Shown piece after piece: positions 17,581-25,869 of a DNA stretch of 43,192 nucleotides. The notes under the pieces were generated by a model. That model was not told the DNA's origin and did no database searches. It worked only from the letters and a program-made list of their open reading frames with translations. Each line of letters opens with the position of its first letter. Position 1 is the first letter of the stretch. The DNA lies in the NCBI GenBank assembly GCA_964426675.1, contig CAYRRM010000025.1, positions 1-43,192 on the forward strand. Direction: 5' to 3'. A program made the position numbers and the translations under genes. Source of the DNA: DYMC01 sp035406705. Lineage in GTDB: Bacteria > Verrucomicrobiota > Lentisphaeria > Victivallales > GWF2-50-93.

Positions 17581-18627
17581 ATGAAATTACCATCATTAAA
17601 AATAGGAAAAATAGAATCCCGTTTTCCTGTAATACAGGCAGGAATGGGCGTTCGAATTGGAAATTCCACACTTGCATCAGCGGTTGCCAGACTCGGTGGC
17701 TTTGGTACAATTGCAAGTGTTGGCCTGGGAGATATTGAAAAATCGAAAACAGATTTTATAAACGAATCCAATCGTGTACTAAGAGAAGAAATCATACGCG
17801 CAAAAAAACTAAGCAAAGGCCTTGGACCAATTGGAGTAAATATCATGGTAGCTCTCTCAAATTACCGTGAACTCGTCACTGAAGCTGTTAAAGCCGGAGC
17901 CGATTTTATCATTTCCGGAGCAGGATTGCCACTAGCATTACCAGAATATGTTGGAAAATCAGATATAGCTTTAATCCCGGTAATCTCAAGTGCACGTGCG
18001 ACAAAAGTTCTCCTCAGCACGTGGCAAAGAAGATATTCTCGAAAACCAGACGCAATAATAATAGAAGGCCCTTTTAATGGTGGACACCTCGGTTTTACCC
18101 ATGAACAATTAAAGAATCCTCAAAGCTGTACAATAGAAAAATTATTCTCAGAAATAAAAAATATTCTTATCGAATTTGATTCTGACGACATCCCTCTCAT
18201 CGCTGCCGAAATGGTCTCTTCAAGACAAGATATAGAAAAGGCTCTATCAATAGGCTATTCCGGCGTGCAAATAGGAACATATTTAATAGCATCAGAGGAA
18301 GCTGGAATAGACAAAAAATCCAAAGAAGTCTACGTAAAAGCAAAGTCTTCTGACATAATCGTAATACAAAGTCCCGTAGGACTGCCAGTAAGAGTCCTTA
18401 AAACTCCACTCGTTAATAGAGTCTTAGAAGGAAAAAGAGAAAAAATTAGATGTCCTTATCGTTGTTTGAGAACATGTAATCCGTCAAAAGTCCCCTTTTG
18501 CATTGCAAAGGCCCTCCTTGCAACCTGGAGTGGAGATATTGAAAATGGCCTTTTTATGTGCGGTTGCAATGTTGAAGCAATTTCAGAAATTTATCCTGTT
18601 GAAAAATTCTTCAAGACGCTTGAATAG
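17581..18627 (+). CDS. Nitronate monooxygenase / FabK-like flavoprotein
   Basis: This 348-residue FMN-dependent TIM-barrel enzyme belongs to the NMO/2-nitropropane dioxygenase family, which also includes the enoyl-ACP reductase FabK. It begins with PVIQAGMGVRIG, has ADFIISGAGLPLALPEY, EGPFNGGHLGF with the conserved His, and YSGVQIGTYLIAS for phosphate binding. The C-terminus has an unusual group of cysteines (CPYRCLRTCNPSKVPFC, then CGCN). Whether it reduces enoyl-ACP or acts on nitronates cannot be told from sequence. It begins 27 bases after guaB without a clear ribosome site. Confidence 0.85.
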   Translation: MKLPSLKIGKIESRFPVIQAGMGVRIGNSTLASAVARLGGFGTIASVGLGDIEKSKTDFINESNRVLREEIIRAKKLSKGLGPIGVNIMVALSNYRELVTEAVKAGADFIISGAGLPLALPEYVGKSDIALIPVISSARATKVLLSTWQRRYSRKPDAIIIEGPFNGGHLGFTHEQLKNPQSCTIEKLFSEIKNILIEFDSDDIPLIAAEMVSSRQDIEKALSIGYSGVQIGTYLIASEEAGIDKKSKEVYVKAKSSDIIVIQSPVGLPVRVLKTPLVNRVLEGKREKIRCPYRCLRTCNPSKVPFCIAKALLATWSGDIENGLFMCGCNVEAISEIYPVEKFFKTLE

Positions 18628-18681
18628 TCATTTTTTTTATTTATAATACATGTTTTAAGCTTGTTCTCAAAGAGTAATAAA

Positions 18682-19707
18682 ATGAATATGTTCGACCAAA
18701 CACTTGAAAAACTCCTATCAGGTGAATCCCTTTCATATCAGGAAGCTTATTCGGCTATGATTTCTATAATGAATGGAGATATTCCTCCTTCACGTCTTGC
18801 GGCATGGCTTACTCTGCTAAAAGTAAAAGGGGAAAATGCGGATGAAATCAGTGGCTGCGCGGCGGCAATGAGAGAAAAGTCAATAAAAATTAGATGCAAT
18901 AACCCAAACGCAGTGGATACCTGTGGAACTGGAGGAGATAATTTAGGCACCTTCAATGTTTCAACCGCAGCAGCAATAATCGCAAGTGGCGCGGGTTTAA
19001 CTGTAGCAAAACACGGCAATAGAGCTGTATCAGGAAAATGTGGAAGTGCTGATGTTCTTGAAAAACTCGGAATTGATATAAGAATGCCAAAGGAAAAGGC
19101 AGAAAAATGCCTTAATCAACTCGGCATAGTATTCTTATTTGCTCCAGATTTTCATCCTGCTATGAAATTTGCCTCTCCTGTAAGAAGAGAGCTCGGTTTC
19201 AGAACAATATTCAATATTCTCGGTCCACTTTCTAATCCTGCCTTAGTGAAAAAAGGAGTTATAGGAGTTTATTCAAAAAAACTATGTAAAATTATTGCAG
19301 AAGCAGCAGCAAAAATAGGTTATGAAGATCTCATTGTTGTTCATAGTGAAGATGGTCTCGATGAAATCAGTCTTTCTGCTCCAACTCTCATTTGCGAAAT
19401 TCGCAACGGTGAATTTCTTGAATATGAATTCAATCCAATTCATCATGGGTTTAATTTTGTATCAATAGATATTTTTTCCGGAACAAGTCCAGAGGAAAAC
19501 GCAGAGTTAATACTTCAAATATTGAATCCAAAGCTCCCGGATTCCCCACAACGTCAGATTTCTATCATAAATGCGGCCGCTGCGATTTTCGCAAGTAATA
19601 AAACGAAAAATTGGGATGAAGCAATAAACGCGGCAAGTCTGTCTATTTCGTCCGGAGCAGCCTTAAAAAAATTAGAGGACTGGAAAAAATTCTCTGAAAG
19701 CAATTAA
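18682..19707 (+). CDS. trpD: Anthranilate phosphoribosyltransferase
   Basis: TrpD joins anthranilate to PRPP in tryptophan synthesis. The frame contains DTCGTGGDNLGTFNVST for PRPP, KHGNRAVSGKCGSADVLE for anthranilate and pyrophosphate, and RRELGFRTIFNILGPLSNP, all close to family consensus. An upstream in-frame TTG (18661) is possible, but the ATG at 18682 suits the family N-terminus. No other trp gene is in the window, so the pathway genes are scattered. Two GCGA-N3-TCGC palindromes lie inside (19393-19405 and 19581-19593). Confidence 0.95.
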   Translation: MNMFDQTLEKLLSGESLSYQEAYSAMISIMNGDIPPSRLAAWLTLLKVKGENADEISGCAAAMREKSIKIRCNNPNAVDTCGTGGDNLGTFNVSTAAAIIASGAGLTVAKHGNRAVSGKCGSADVLEKLGIDIRMPKEKAEKCLNQLGIVFLFAPDFHPAMKFASPVRRELGFRTIFNILGPLSNPALVKKGVIGVYSKKLCKIIAEAAAKIGYEDLIVVHSEDGLDEISLSAPTLICEIRNGEFLEYEFNPIHHGFNFVSIDIFSGTSPEENAELILQILNPKLPDSPQRQISIINAAAAIFASNKTKNWDEAINAASLSISSGAALKKLEDWKKFSESN

Positions 19708-19883
19708 AAGATCTCGAGTTATTTCAATAAAACCAGAAAATTATTCGGCTTGTCTTTTTTTGTCGCGATAAAAAACAAATAGATTATAAAAAGTCGTTAG
19801 ATTGAAAATTACATTGAAAAATTTATCTTTTCCTAAAAATTTAAGTCCTTCAAAATTCTTAACTCCATCTATTTCATAAAAAT

Positions 19884-20828
19884 TTATTTCATATTGCGTA
19901 GTTGAGAGAGTGATTTTTTCAATATATTAGCAGAATTTGTTAATAGCCCAATTTCTTCATCTGTAAGCTTGTTTTCAATTATACGGCTAACTCCTTTATT
20001 TGAAACTATACACGGTACACTGAGGCAAACATCTTTTAATCCATATTCTCCATTCAAAAAAGTGGAAACCGTGAGTACGCTTTTTTCCCCGCGTAAGATA
20101 GCAGAACTTATCCTTACAAGCGCCATTGAAATGCCATAATAAGTTGCCCCTTTATATCCTATAATATGATAAGCAGAGTCACGGACTTGTTTCTCTATTT
20201 TTTTACGTTCAACTTGCCAATCTGCACAACTTCTGCACAATGGACAATATTGGCTCATTGGCATACCAGCAACGTGTGTCATAGACCATGCAGCAAATTC
20301 ACTATCTCCATGTTCACCTAAAACATAAGCGTGAACATTATGCACATCTACGGAGCAATGAGAACTCAAAAAATATCTGAGTCGCGCACTATCAAGAACA
20401 GTTCCAGATCCAATAATTTGCGTCTTTGGCAACTTTGAATTTTTTGTTGCTACATAAGTCATTATATCTACTGGATTTGTTACCATCACTATTACTGCTT
20501 TTGAATTTTGCAATTCGATTTCTTTTATAATGTCTTGCACTATGGCAGCATTTTTTTCAAGAAGTTGTAACCTCGTCTCTCCGGGTTTTTGAGCAACTCC
20601 AGCGGTTATAACAATCAAGCTGGAGTCCGAATAATCAGAGGAGTTGCCTGCCTTTATTTTAACAGCGGGAAAAAATGGCAAACCATGAGCCAGATCAAGT
20701 GCTTGCCCCAATGCAAGTTCATGATTTTTATCAATTAAAACAATTTCCTCTGCAAGACCGCTTTTTGCCAGAGCAAAAGCAAAAGTTGATCCCACAGAAC
20801 CAGCTCCAACAATGGAAACTTTCCTCAT
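19884..20828 (-). CDS. ldh: L-lactate dehydrogenase
   Basis: This 314-residue NAD-dependent enzyme interconverts pyruvate and L-lactate. It has the Rossmann start GAGSVGSTFAFAL and the catalytic pair in LDSARLRY (Asp, Arg) and LGEHGDS (His). Gln in the loop AQKPGETRLQLL favours lactate over malate dehydrogenase, which has Arg there. A short cysteine-containing segment, YCPLCRSC, follows the catalytic His. A GGAG ribosome site precedes the start. It fits a fermenter that disposes of reductant as lactate as well as H2. The initiator tRNA gene lies just upstream on the same strand. Confidence 0.95.
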   Translation of the reverse strand: MRKVSIVGAGSVGSTFAFALAKSGLAEEIVLIDKNHELALGQALDLAHGLPFFPAVKIKAGNSSDYSDSSLIVITAGVAQKPGETRLQLLEKNAAIVQDIIKEIELQNSKAVIVMVTNPVDIMTYVATKNSKLPKTQIIGSGTVLDSARLRYFLSSHCSVDVHNVHAYVLGEHGDSEFAAWSMTHVAGMPMSQYCPLCRSCADWQVERKKIEKQVRDSAYHIIGYKGATYYGISMALVRISSAILRGEKSVLTVSTFLNGEYGLKDVCLSVPCIVSNKGVSRIIENKLTDEEIGLLTNSANILKKSLSQLRNMK

Positions 20829-20920
20829 TATGGCACTCCAGATAGATTATTAAAAAATATTACACTATCACTACTATGAATTCAAAAAAATGTAACGTTT
20901 ATGAGCAGAACCTTAGAAAT

Positions 20921-20995
<75 letters not shown>

Positions 20996-21023
20996 ATGAA
21001 AAAAGAAACAAAAGTAAGAGTTT

Positions 21024-21051
21024 AGTATACTTATTATTTAAAAAAAATCAA
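21024..21051 (-). promoter_or_regulatory. Candidate promoter of the initiator tRNA
   Basis: On the minus strand TTGATT (21046-21051) and TATACT (21024-21029) are 16 bases apart, with the -10 box 28 bases before the tRNA 5' end. A second possible -35, TTGACT, lies 5 bases further upstream. The rest of the stretch from here to the phosphoesterase gene shows nothing I can identify. Confidence 0.6.
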
Positions 21052-21209
21052 GTCAATAAAATAAAAATTTATTTGGAAAGCAAAATAAATATCCGTTTTT
21101 ATTTTGGATAATTAATTTAGACAACTTATTTCCTTCTTGTGAAGAGTTCAGGATAGAAGTTTCATATGGGTTATTCATCACTCTAGAAAATAAAGAAAAA
21201 CTAAAAGAT

Positions 21210-22001
21210 TTAGCTTCCCTTCGCGAGCCTTAATGCGAGTCTTTCTGGAAGTCCTGCCTCTATTATGCTTTTTTGGGCTGATTCAATATCATACTGGAGT
21301 CTATATCTTGTAATTTTTCCAGCACTAACGTCATAGACTGAAAAAGATGCACGCGGATCTCTATTGCGAGGCTGACCAACACTACCTACATTAATCAAAT
21401 ATTTACAATTTTTCTCAATAATTATTTCGGGATCAGGATCATTTTCTGGATTGGTAAAATCCCCCTTCCAGGATAGAATTTCCTCTACTGATGCTGCCCC
21501 TCCCGCAAATCCTTTTTTGATAAATGCTATTGGAACATGTGAATGACCACAAAAACAAATTTGAGAAAATTGATAGTTGAAATTGTCTCTTGCTTGATGT
21601 ATATCGAATATATATCCCCAACTTTCAGGTGAATCAAGAGTTGCATGAACAATAGTTATGGGGGCACCCTTTATGATAGTCTTGTATTGTAATCTTGCAA
21701 GGAAATTTCTTTGTTCTTCACTTAACTGAGCTTTTGTCCATAATACTGCAGCTTTTGCATGTTGATTAAAACCAAGCATTTCTTCATCATTATTTGATAC
21801 ATATTCATCGTGATTTCCCTTTACAACTCCAACGATATCAAGTTCACTCATTATCTTCATACATTCTGCAGGATTAGCATTGTAACCTACAATATCTCCA
21901 AGACAAATATACTTTTCCACTCCCAATTCCTTGCATTTTTCAAGAACAGTAGTTAGGGCTTGCAAATTTGCATGTATATCACTTAATATTGCGTATTTCA
22001 T
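21210..22001 (-). CDS. Metallophosphoesterase (calcineurin-like)
   Basis: This 263-residue protein has the full set of calcineurin-fold metal motifs: SDIHANLQAL at the N-terminus, LGDIVGYNANP, KGNHDEY, VHATLDSP and FCGHSHVP. The motif order and length match the family of ApaH-like and YfcE-like phosphodiesterases that includes many predicted phosphatases of unknown substrate. NVGSVGQPRNRDPRASF near the C-terminus is typical of this branch. An AAAGGA ribosome site lies 7 bases before the ATG. The gene follows apt by 13 bases and probably shares its transcript. Confidence 0.9.
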   Translation of the reverse strand: MKYAILSDIHANLQALTTVLEKCKELGVEKYICLGDIVGYNANPAECMKIMSELDIVGVVKGNHDEYVSNNDEEMLGFNQHAKAAVLWTKAQLSEEQRNFLARLQYKTIIKGAPITIVHATLDSPESWGYIFDIHQARDNFNYQFSQICFCGHSHVPIAFIKKGFAGGAASVEEILSWKGDFTNPENDPDPEIIIEKNCKYLINVGSVGQPRNRDPRASFSVYDVSAGKITRYRLQYDIESAQKSIIEAGLPERLALRLAKGS

Positions 22002-22014
22002 TTTCCATCCTTTG

Positions 22015-22539
22015 TTATTCTACAACGACTATTGAGTTTATAGGATAATTTGATAAATTGTATCTACCTTTGAGAAAAGCAAGTTCAATAAGAAATTCTA
22101 TTCCTAAAATTTCTGAACCAAGTTTTTCTATGAGTTTTATAGCTGCACCTGCCGTTCCCCCAGTGGCCAATAAATCATCAATTAAAATTACTTTATCTCC
22201 TTTTTTTAGTGCGTCAGAATGGATTTCAACTGTTGCTTTCCCATATTCAAGTTCATAACTGGCTTCTATTGTTGAATAAGGTAGTTTCCCCTTTTTTCTT
22301 ACAGGAACTATTCCACAACCAAGCCTATACGCAAGAGCAGAGCCAAAAATAAAACCTCTCGACTCTATAGCTACAACATAGTCGGGTTTTAGTTTTAAGT
22401 ACCGCTTTGACATTATATCAATAATTTCTGAAAAAGCTTCAGGTGATTTTAATACAGGTGTAATATCTTTGAAAATTATTCCCGGCTTTGGAAAATCTTT
22501 AATGTCTCTGATTAAAGAACTTATACTCTGAATTGACAT
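22015..22539 (-). CDS. apt: Adenine phosphoribosyltransferase
   Basis: Apt salvages adenine to AMP using PRPP. The 174-residue protein shows IKDFPKPGIIFKDITPVL at the N-terminus, ESRGFIFG, VRKKGKLPY and the PRPP loop VILIDDLLATGGTAGAA. Length and order match the family. It lies 47 bases downstream of RNase P RNA on the same strand with no terminator between, so it may be read through from the rnpB promoter. A GAGG ribosome site precedes the ATG. Confidence 0.96.
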   Translation of the reverse strand: MSIQSISSLIRDIKDFPKPGIIFKDITPVLKSPEAFSEIIDIMSKRYLKLKPDYVVAIESRGFIFGSALAYRLGCGIVPVRKKGKLPYSTIEASYELEYGKATVEIHSDALKKGDKVILIDDLLATGGTAGAAIKLIEKLGSEILGIEFLIELAFLKGRYNLSNYPINSIVVVE

Positions 22540-22586
22540 TACTAAACCTCTAATCTTTTTATCTTTTTTACTCTTGACCTACGATT

Positions 22587-22945
22587 GTCAGCAGCTGTAA
22601 GCCGGATTCTGTTCCTCCATTCAGAAGGTGGCAGCCATTTATCTAAGCGGCCAGAACCCGAAGCTCAAGTGCTGCGGGCAACAGCATTGCTTCCTATTTG
22701 GCCTTGCTCCAGAAGGGGCTTGCCATGCGGCAAGTTTCTCAACTATGCCCGGTGGGCTCTTACCCCACCTTTTCACCCTTACCCCAAATATTCCAAATAT
22801 GGGGCGGTATATTTTCTGTGGCGCTTTCCTTCCCGCAGAATATAGTCTGCAGTATCCAGTATTATTAGCACTGGACTTCCTGCCCTATGGAGTCCGGACT
22901 TTCCTCACCTAACAAAAATGCTCGGTGCGACTGCCCGCTGCTGAC
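22587..22945 (-). ncRNA. rnpB: RNase P RNA
   Basis: The RNA subunit of RNase P trims 5' leaders from tRNA precursors. The minus strand carries the hallmark GAGGAAAGTCCGGACTCC near the 5' end and ACAGAATCCGGCTTACAG near the 3' end. The terminal helix P1 is formed by GTCAGCAGC (22937-22945) with GCTGCTGAC (22587-22595). The length, about 359 bases, fits a bacterial A-type RNA. The exact 3' end is uncertain. Short plus-strand frames across this RNA are artefacts. Confidence 0.95.
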
Positions 22946-22952
22946 AAAAAAA

Positions 22953-22981
22953 AGTATAATGCTTAAAAAGAATTTTTCCAA
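22953..22981 (-). promoter_or_regulatory. Promoter of rnpB
   Basis: On the minus strand TTGGAA (22976-22981) and TATACT (22953-22958) are 17 bases apart. The -10 box lies 7 bases before the predicted 5' end of the RNA, exactly where transcription should begin. Confidence 0.8.
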
Positions 22982-22994
22982 CTTTAATTTTAAT

Positions 22995-23732
22995 TTATTT
23001 AGTAGATTTTTTTATTTTTTCGCTTATTTCGGAAAGTTTTCCAAATATTATAAGATAATCCCCTTTTTCTATTTTCTCTCCAGCAGGAGGATTATAAATA
23101 ATATTTCCTTTTCTTTCAATGGCCAGAACCTGACCGCCAAACTCTGTCCTGAAATTCAATTCAATCAGATTCTTATCACAGAAAATACTTTCCTTTTTCA
23201 CTTCTACCTTAATTATCCCACAGTCATTTGCCCCTACAAGAAACTCCTCGAAATTCATTCGTGAAAATGAAGTCATCTCAGCCATTTTTTCTTTTATCTT
23301 AATTTGAAGATTTCTCCAGATAACACTTTTCGTAAAGAACAAATAAAAAAGACGAAAAAAAATGACAATTAGTATCACTTCAACCAGCAAAACCAAAGAG
23401 TAATGTATGCGAATTTCGTTTTCAAATAACGTTAAAGAAATGTGCTCCCTCAAATCACGATTTGATGCAAGAGTATTTACAACCGACCCTATCATAGTAA
23501 CAAAAACTATATTACCGGCTACCATTAATGTAGATGCGATCCTTCGTCTAATAGGGTGATTCACCACAAGCTCTGATTTCCTTGTAGTAAAGCCAGTACC
23601 AGTAAAACATGATAGTGATTGAAAATTGGCTTGCTTTGTTGCCATACCAGTAAGCTCAAAGGCAATCCCTCCTATCCTAACTATAAAAAATGATATTCCT
23701 AAAATTATTAATATTATAAAGAAATAAATCAT
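22995..23732 (-). CDS. Membrane protein with C-terminal TrkA-C (RCK_C) domain
   Basis: This 245-residue protein has hydrophobic segments at about 3-20, 68-88 and 110-134 and a cytoplasmic TrkA-C domain from about 165 (ECxxxLIELNFRTEFGGQVLAIER-like pattern; GDYLIIFGK at the end). RCK_C domains bind small ligands and gate ion transport. Between the first two membrane segments lies CFTGTGFTT (42-50), which recalls the short filter loops of K+ transporters of the Trk/Ktr type, but the protein is too small for a complete pore subunit. The function is unknown; an ion-linked regulator or small transporter is possible. It is transcribed toward rnpB and diverges from the ppiD-like gene. Confidence 0.75.
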   Translation of the reverse strand: MIYFFIILIILGISFFIVRIGGIAFELTGMATKQANFQSLSCFTGTGFTTRKSELVVNHPIRRRIASTLMVAGNIVFVTMIGSVVNTLASNRDLREHISLTLFENEIRIHYSLVLLVEVILIVIFFRLFYLFFTKSVIWRNLQIKIKEKMAEMTSFSRMNFEEFLVGANDCGIIKVEVKKESIFCDKNLIELNFRTEFGGQVLAIERKGNIIYNPPAGEKIEKGDYLIIFGKLSEISEKIKKSTK

Positions 23733-23770
23733 CGGATAAAAATTTTTCCGCTTTTAACCATTTTATTAAC

Positions 23771-23798
23771 TTGACGCGTAAATAAAATATAATATAGT
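23771..23798 (+). promoter_or_regulatory. Candidate promoter of the ppiD-like gene run
   Basis: TTGACG (23771-23776), a 16-base spacer and TATAGT (23793-23798) lie 45 bases before the first ATG of a five-gene plus-strand run. Confidence 0.55.
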
Positions 23799-23843
23799 AA
23801 TGCTTCCCGAAAAAAACAAACTAACTAAGCAGGTAATTTCAAC

Positions 23844-25484
23844 ATGTTTATAAGCGGATTAAATAGGTTCTTTGAAAAACATGGCAGAAAAACTTTTGCC
23901 ATATTCACCGGAATAATTATCGTATCATTTGTGCTTTACTTTTCTCCAGGCTTTGATATTACACACCTCTTCAATAAGAGAATACCCTCAGATGAAGAAT
24001 TTGGCGGATTAATTTCAAAAGAAGATTTTAATAATGCATTTAATAGCAACCTCATCCTGATATCTCTTCAACTTGACGGAGCTTCATTGAGAGAACAATT
24101 CGTACAACAAATGGCATATTACCGTGCACTGGAATGGGCTCTCGCTGCGAAAATCGCAGAAATAAATGGTTTCAAAGCAAGTGATCGAGACGTTATTAAT
24201 TATATAAAAAAACAAAAAGTTTTCAATGGAAAAAATGGCTTCGACAAAAATGCCTACAACCTCTATGTAAAAAATATCTTAGAGCCCTTAAAATTTTCGG
24301 AACTTGACCTCGAAAATGCAATAAGAAAAGATATTGAATTAAATAGATTGAGAGAATCTGTCATAAATTCAGTAATAATCAGCGAAAAAGAAGTTGAAGA
24401 TGAATATAATTTATTAAATACCGCATTTGATTCTATTCTTTTTTCTTTCAAAAATTCAGATTTTATTCCAGAATCCGTAAGTGAAGAAGAAGTAAAAGCA
24501 TATTTTAATGCAAATAAAGAAAAATATAAAATTCCTCCAAAACACAAAGCCATTGCAGTCAGATTTAACTATATAGATTTCGAATCTGAAGCCGAAAAAA
24601 ATACTTCCGAAAAAGAGATTGAAGAATATTATAATTCGAATAAAAATGAATTCACAAAAGATGGAAAAACCGAAGAACTCAGCTCCGTCAAAGAAAAAAT
24701 AAAAGATATCATCAAAAAGAAAAAAAGCACTGAATTGGCATATCAAAAAGCAGAAAAATTTTCATTGGATACCGATCAGAAATATATGGATCAACGGGCA
24801 AAACCCATAAAAGAAATATTTTTTGAAAATGCTCAGGAACAAAAAATTCAACCAATAGAAACAGATTGGTTCGATACCGAGACAAAAACAATTAAGTACA
24901 TTGGCAATGAACCTGATTTCGTAGATTCCGTCGCAGATCTCATACTCGACCAACCACTATCCGAAGCAATAAAAGGCCAACGAGCTGCGTTTGTTGCATT
25001 ACTCATCGGCAGACAGGATTCAAGGCAGGCTGATTTTGAGGAAGTTAAAGAGAAAGTTACATCAGATTTTAAATCAATCAAAGCTGCGAAAATCGCAAAC
25101 CAAAAAGCGTCTGAAATGGCTATGGCGATACTTGAAAAACTTGGCGAGGGCGCTCCGATAGATAAAATCGATGAATTCAAATCAAAATTTTCATCTAATA
25201 TTCCATCTTTTTCGTATGAAAAGCCACCAGAAATACCAAATTCCTACGAAGTTCTCAATCTCGCAGCAAAAACTCCTGCAGGAAAACTATCAGAAATAAA
25301 GGAACTCCCATCTGAAACAATCTTCATATTCGTGAAAGCAAAAAAAATTCCAGATAAAAACACGATAGATTTAGATGATTTTACAAAATTTAAACAGCAA
25401 TATAAAATAAGACGACAAAATTCAGTGTGGAACAGCTTCCTGACATCAATGATAAAAAAAATAAACAAGAACACTAAAAAATAA
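23844..25484 (+). CDS. PpiD/SurA-like periplasmic folding chaperone
   Basis: This 546-residue protein has one N-terminal membrane anchor (about 17-35) preceded by RFFEKHGRK, and a large charged, helix-rich exported region, as in PpiD and other SurA-N proteins that assist envelope protein folding. The SurA-like segment covers about 50-180 (LISKEDFNNAF, MAYYRALEWAL). The stretch at 215-265 resembles the start of a parvulin region, but I cannot find a convincing catalytic parvulin core, so a pure chaperone is possible. Two GCGA-N3-TCGC palindromes lie inside, both encoding AAKIA. hisI begins 12 bases later. Confidence 0.8.
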   Translation: MFISGLNRFFEKHGRKTFAIFTGIIIVSFVLYFSPGFDITHLFNKRIPSDEEFGGLISKEDFNNAFNSNLILISLQLDGASLREQFVQQMAYYRALEWALAAKIAEINGFKASDRDVINYIKKQKVFNGKNGFDKNAYNLYVKNILEPLKFSELDLENAIRKDIELNRLRESVINSVIISEKEVEDEYNLLNTAFDSILFSFKNSDFIPESVSEEEVKAYFNANKEKYKIPPKHKAIAVRFNYIDFESEAEKNTSEKEIEEYYNSNKNEFTKDGKTEELSSVKEKIKDIIKKKKSTELAYQKAEKFSLDTDQKYMDQRAKPIKEIFFENAQEQKIQPIETDWFDTETKTIKYIGNEPDFVDSVADLILDQPLSEAIKGQRAAFVALLIGRQDSRQADFEEVKEKVTSDFKSIKAAKIANQKASEMAMAILEKLGEGAPIDKIDEFKSKFSSNIPSFSYEKPPEIPNSYEVLNLAAKTPAGKLSEIKELPSETIFIFVKAKKIPDKNTIDLDDFTKFKQQYKIRRQNSVWNSFLTSMIKKINKNTKK

Positions 25485-25496
25485 AGGGTAAAGAAT

Positions 25497-25868
25497 ATGG
25501 AACCAGATTTCAAGAAATCCGAACTAATCCCTGTAATTGCGCAGGACTATAAAACAAATGAAGTCCTGATGCTCGCATATGTAAATGAAGAAGCATGGAA
25601 AGAAACAATTAAAAATGGCGTTGCTACATACTGGTCTCGCTCCAGAAAAAAGCTTTGGAAAAAAGGAGAGAGCTCAGGGAACGTACAGATAGTCAAAGAA
25701 ATTTTTATCGACTGCGATAATGATACAATCCTGCTGAAGGTAGAACAAGTTGGCGGCGCTGCCTGTCACGAAGGCTATAAATCATGCTTCTTTAGAAAAT
25801 ACAAAGATGGAAAACTTGAAATTTGCTCGGAAAGAGTATTCGACCCAGAAAAAGTTTACAAAAAATGA
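25497..25868 (+). CDS. hisI: Phosphoribosyl-AMP cyclohydrolase
   Basis: HisI opens the purine ring of PR-AMP in histidine synthesis. The 123-residue protein has WSRSRKKLWKKGESSGN, the metal-binding IDCDNDTILLKVEQ, and GAACHEGYKSCF, all matching family signatures. It is the stand-alone cyclohydrolase without the HisE pyrophosphatase domain. No other his gene is in the window. The next ATG starts one base after its stop. Confidence 0.96.
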   Translation: MEPDFKKSELIPVIAQDYKTNEVLMLAYVNEEAWKETIKNGVATYWSRSRKKLWKKGESSGNVQIVKEIFIDCDNDTILLKVEQVGGAACHEGYKSCFFRKYKDGKLEICSERVFDPEKVYKK

Positions 25869-25869
25869 G

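Noticed and set aside
19731..19910. Minus-strand frame of about 57 codons overlapping the end of ldh
   Set aside because: It reads smoothly but has no ATG, GTG or TTG start and no ribosome site; such frames are expected in AT-rich DNA. The 176-base gap after trpD holds nothing else I can name.
22585..22912. Two overlapping plus-strand open frames
   Set aside because: They lie over RNase P RNA, whose conserved motifs, closing helix and promoter are on the minus strand.
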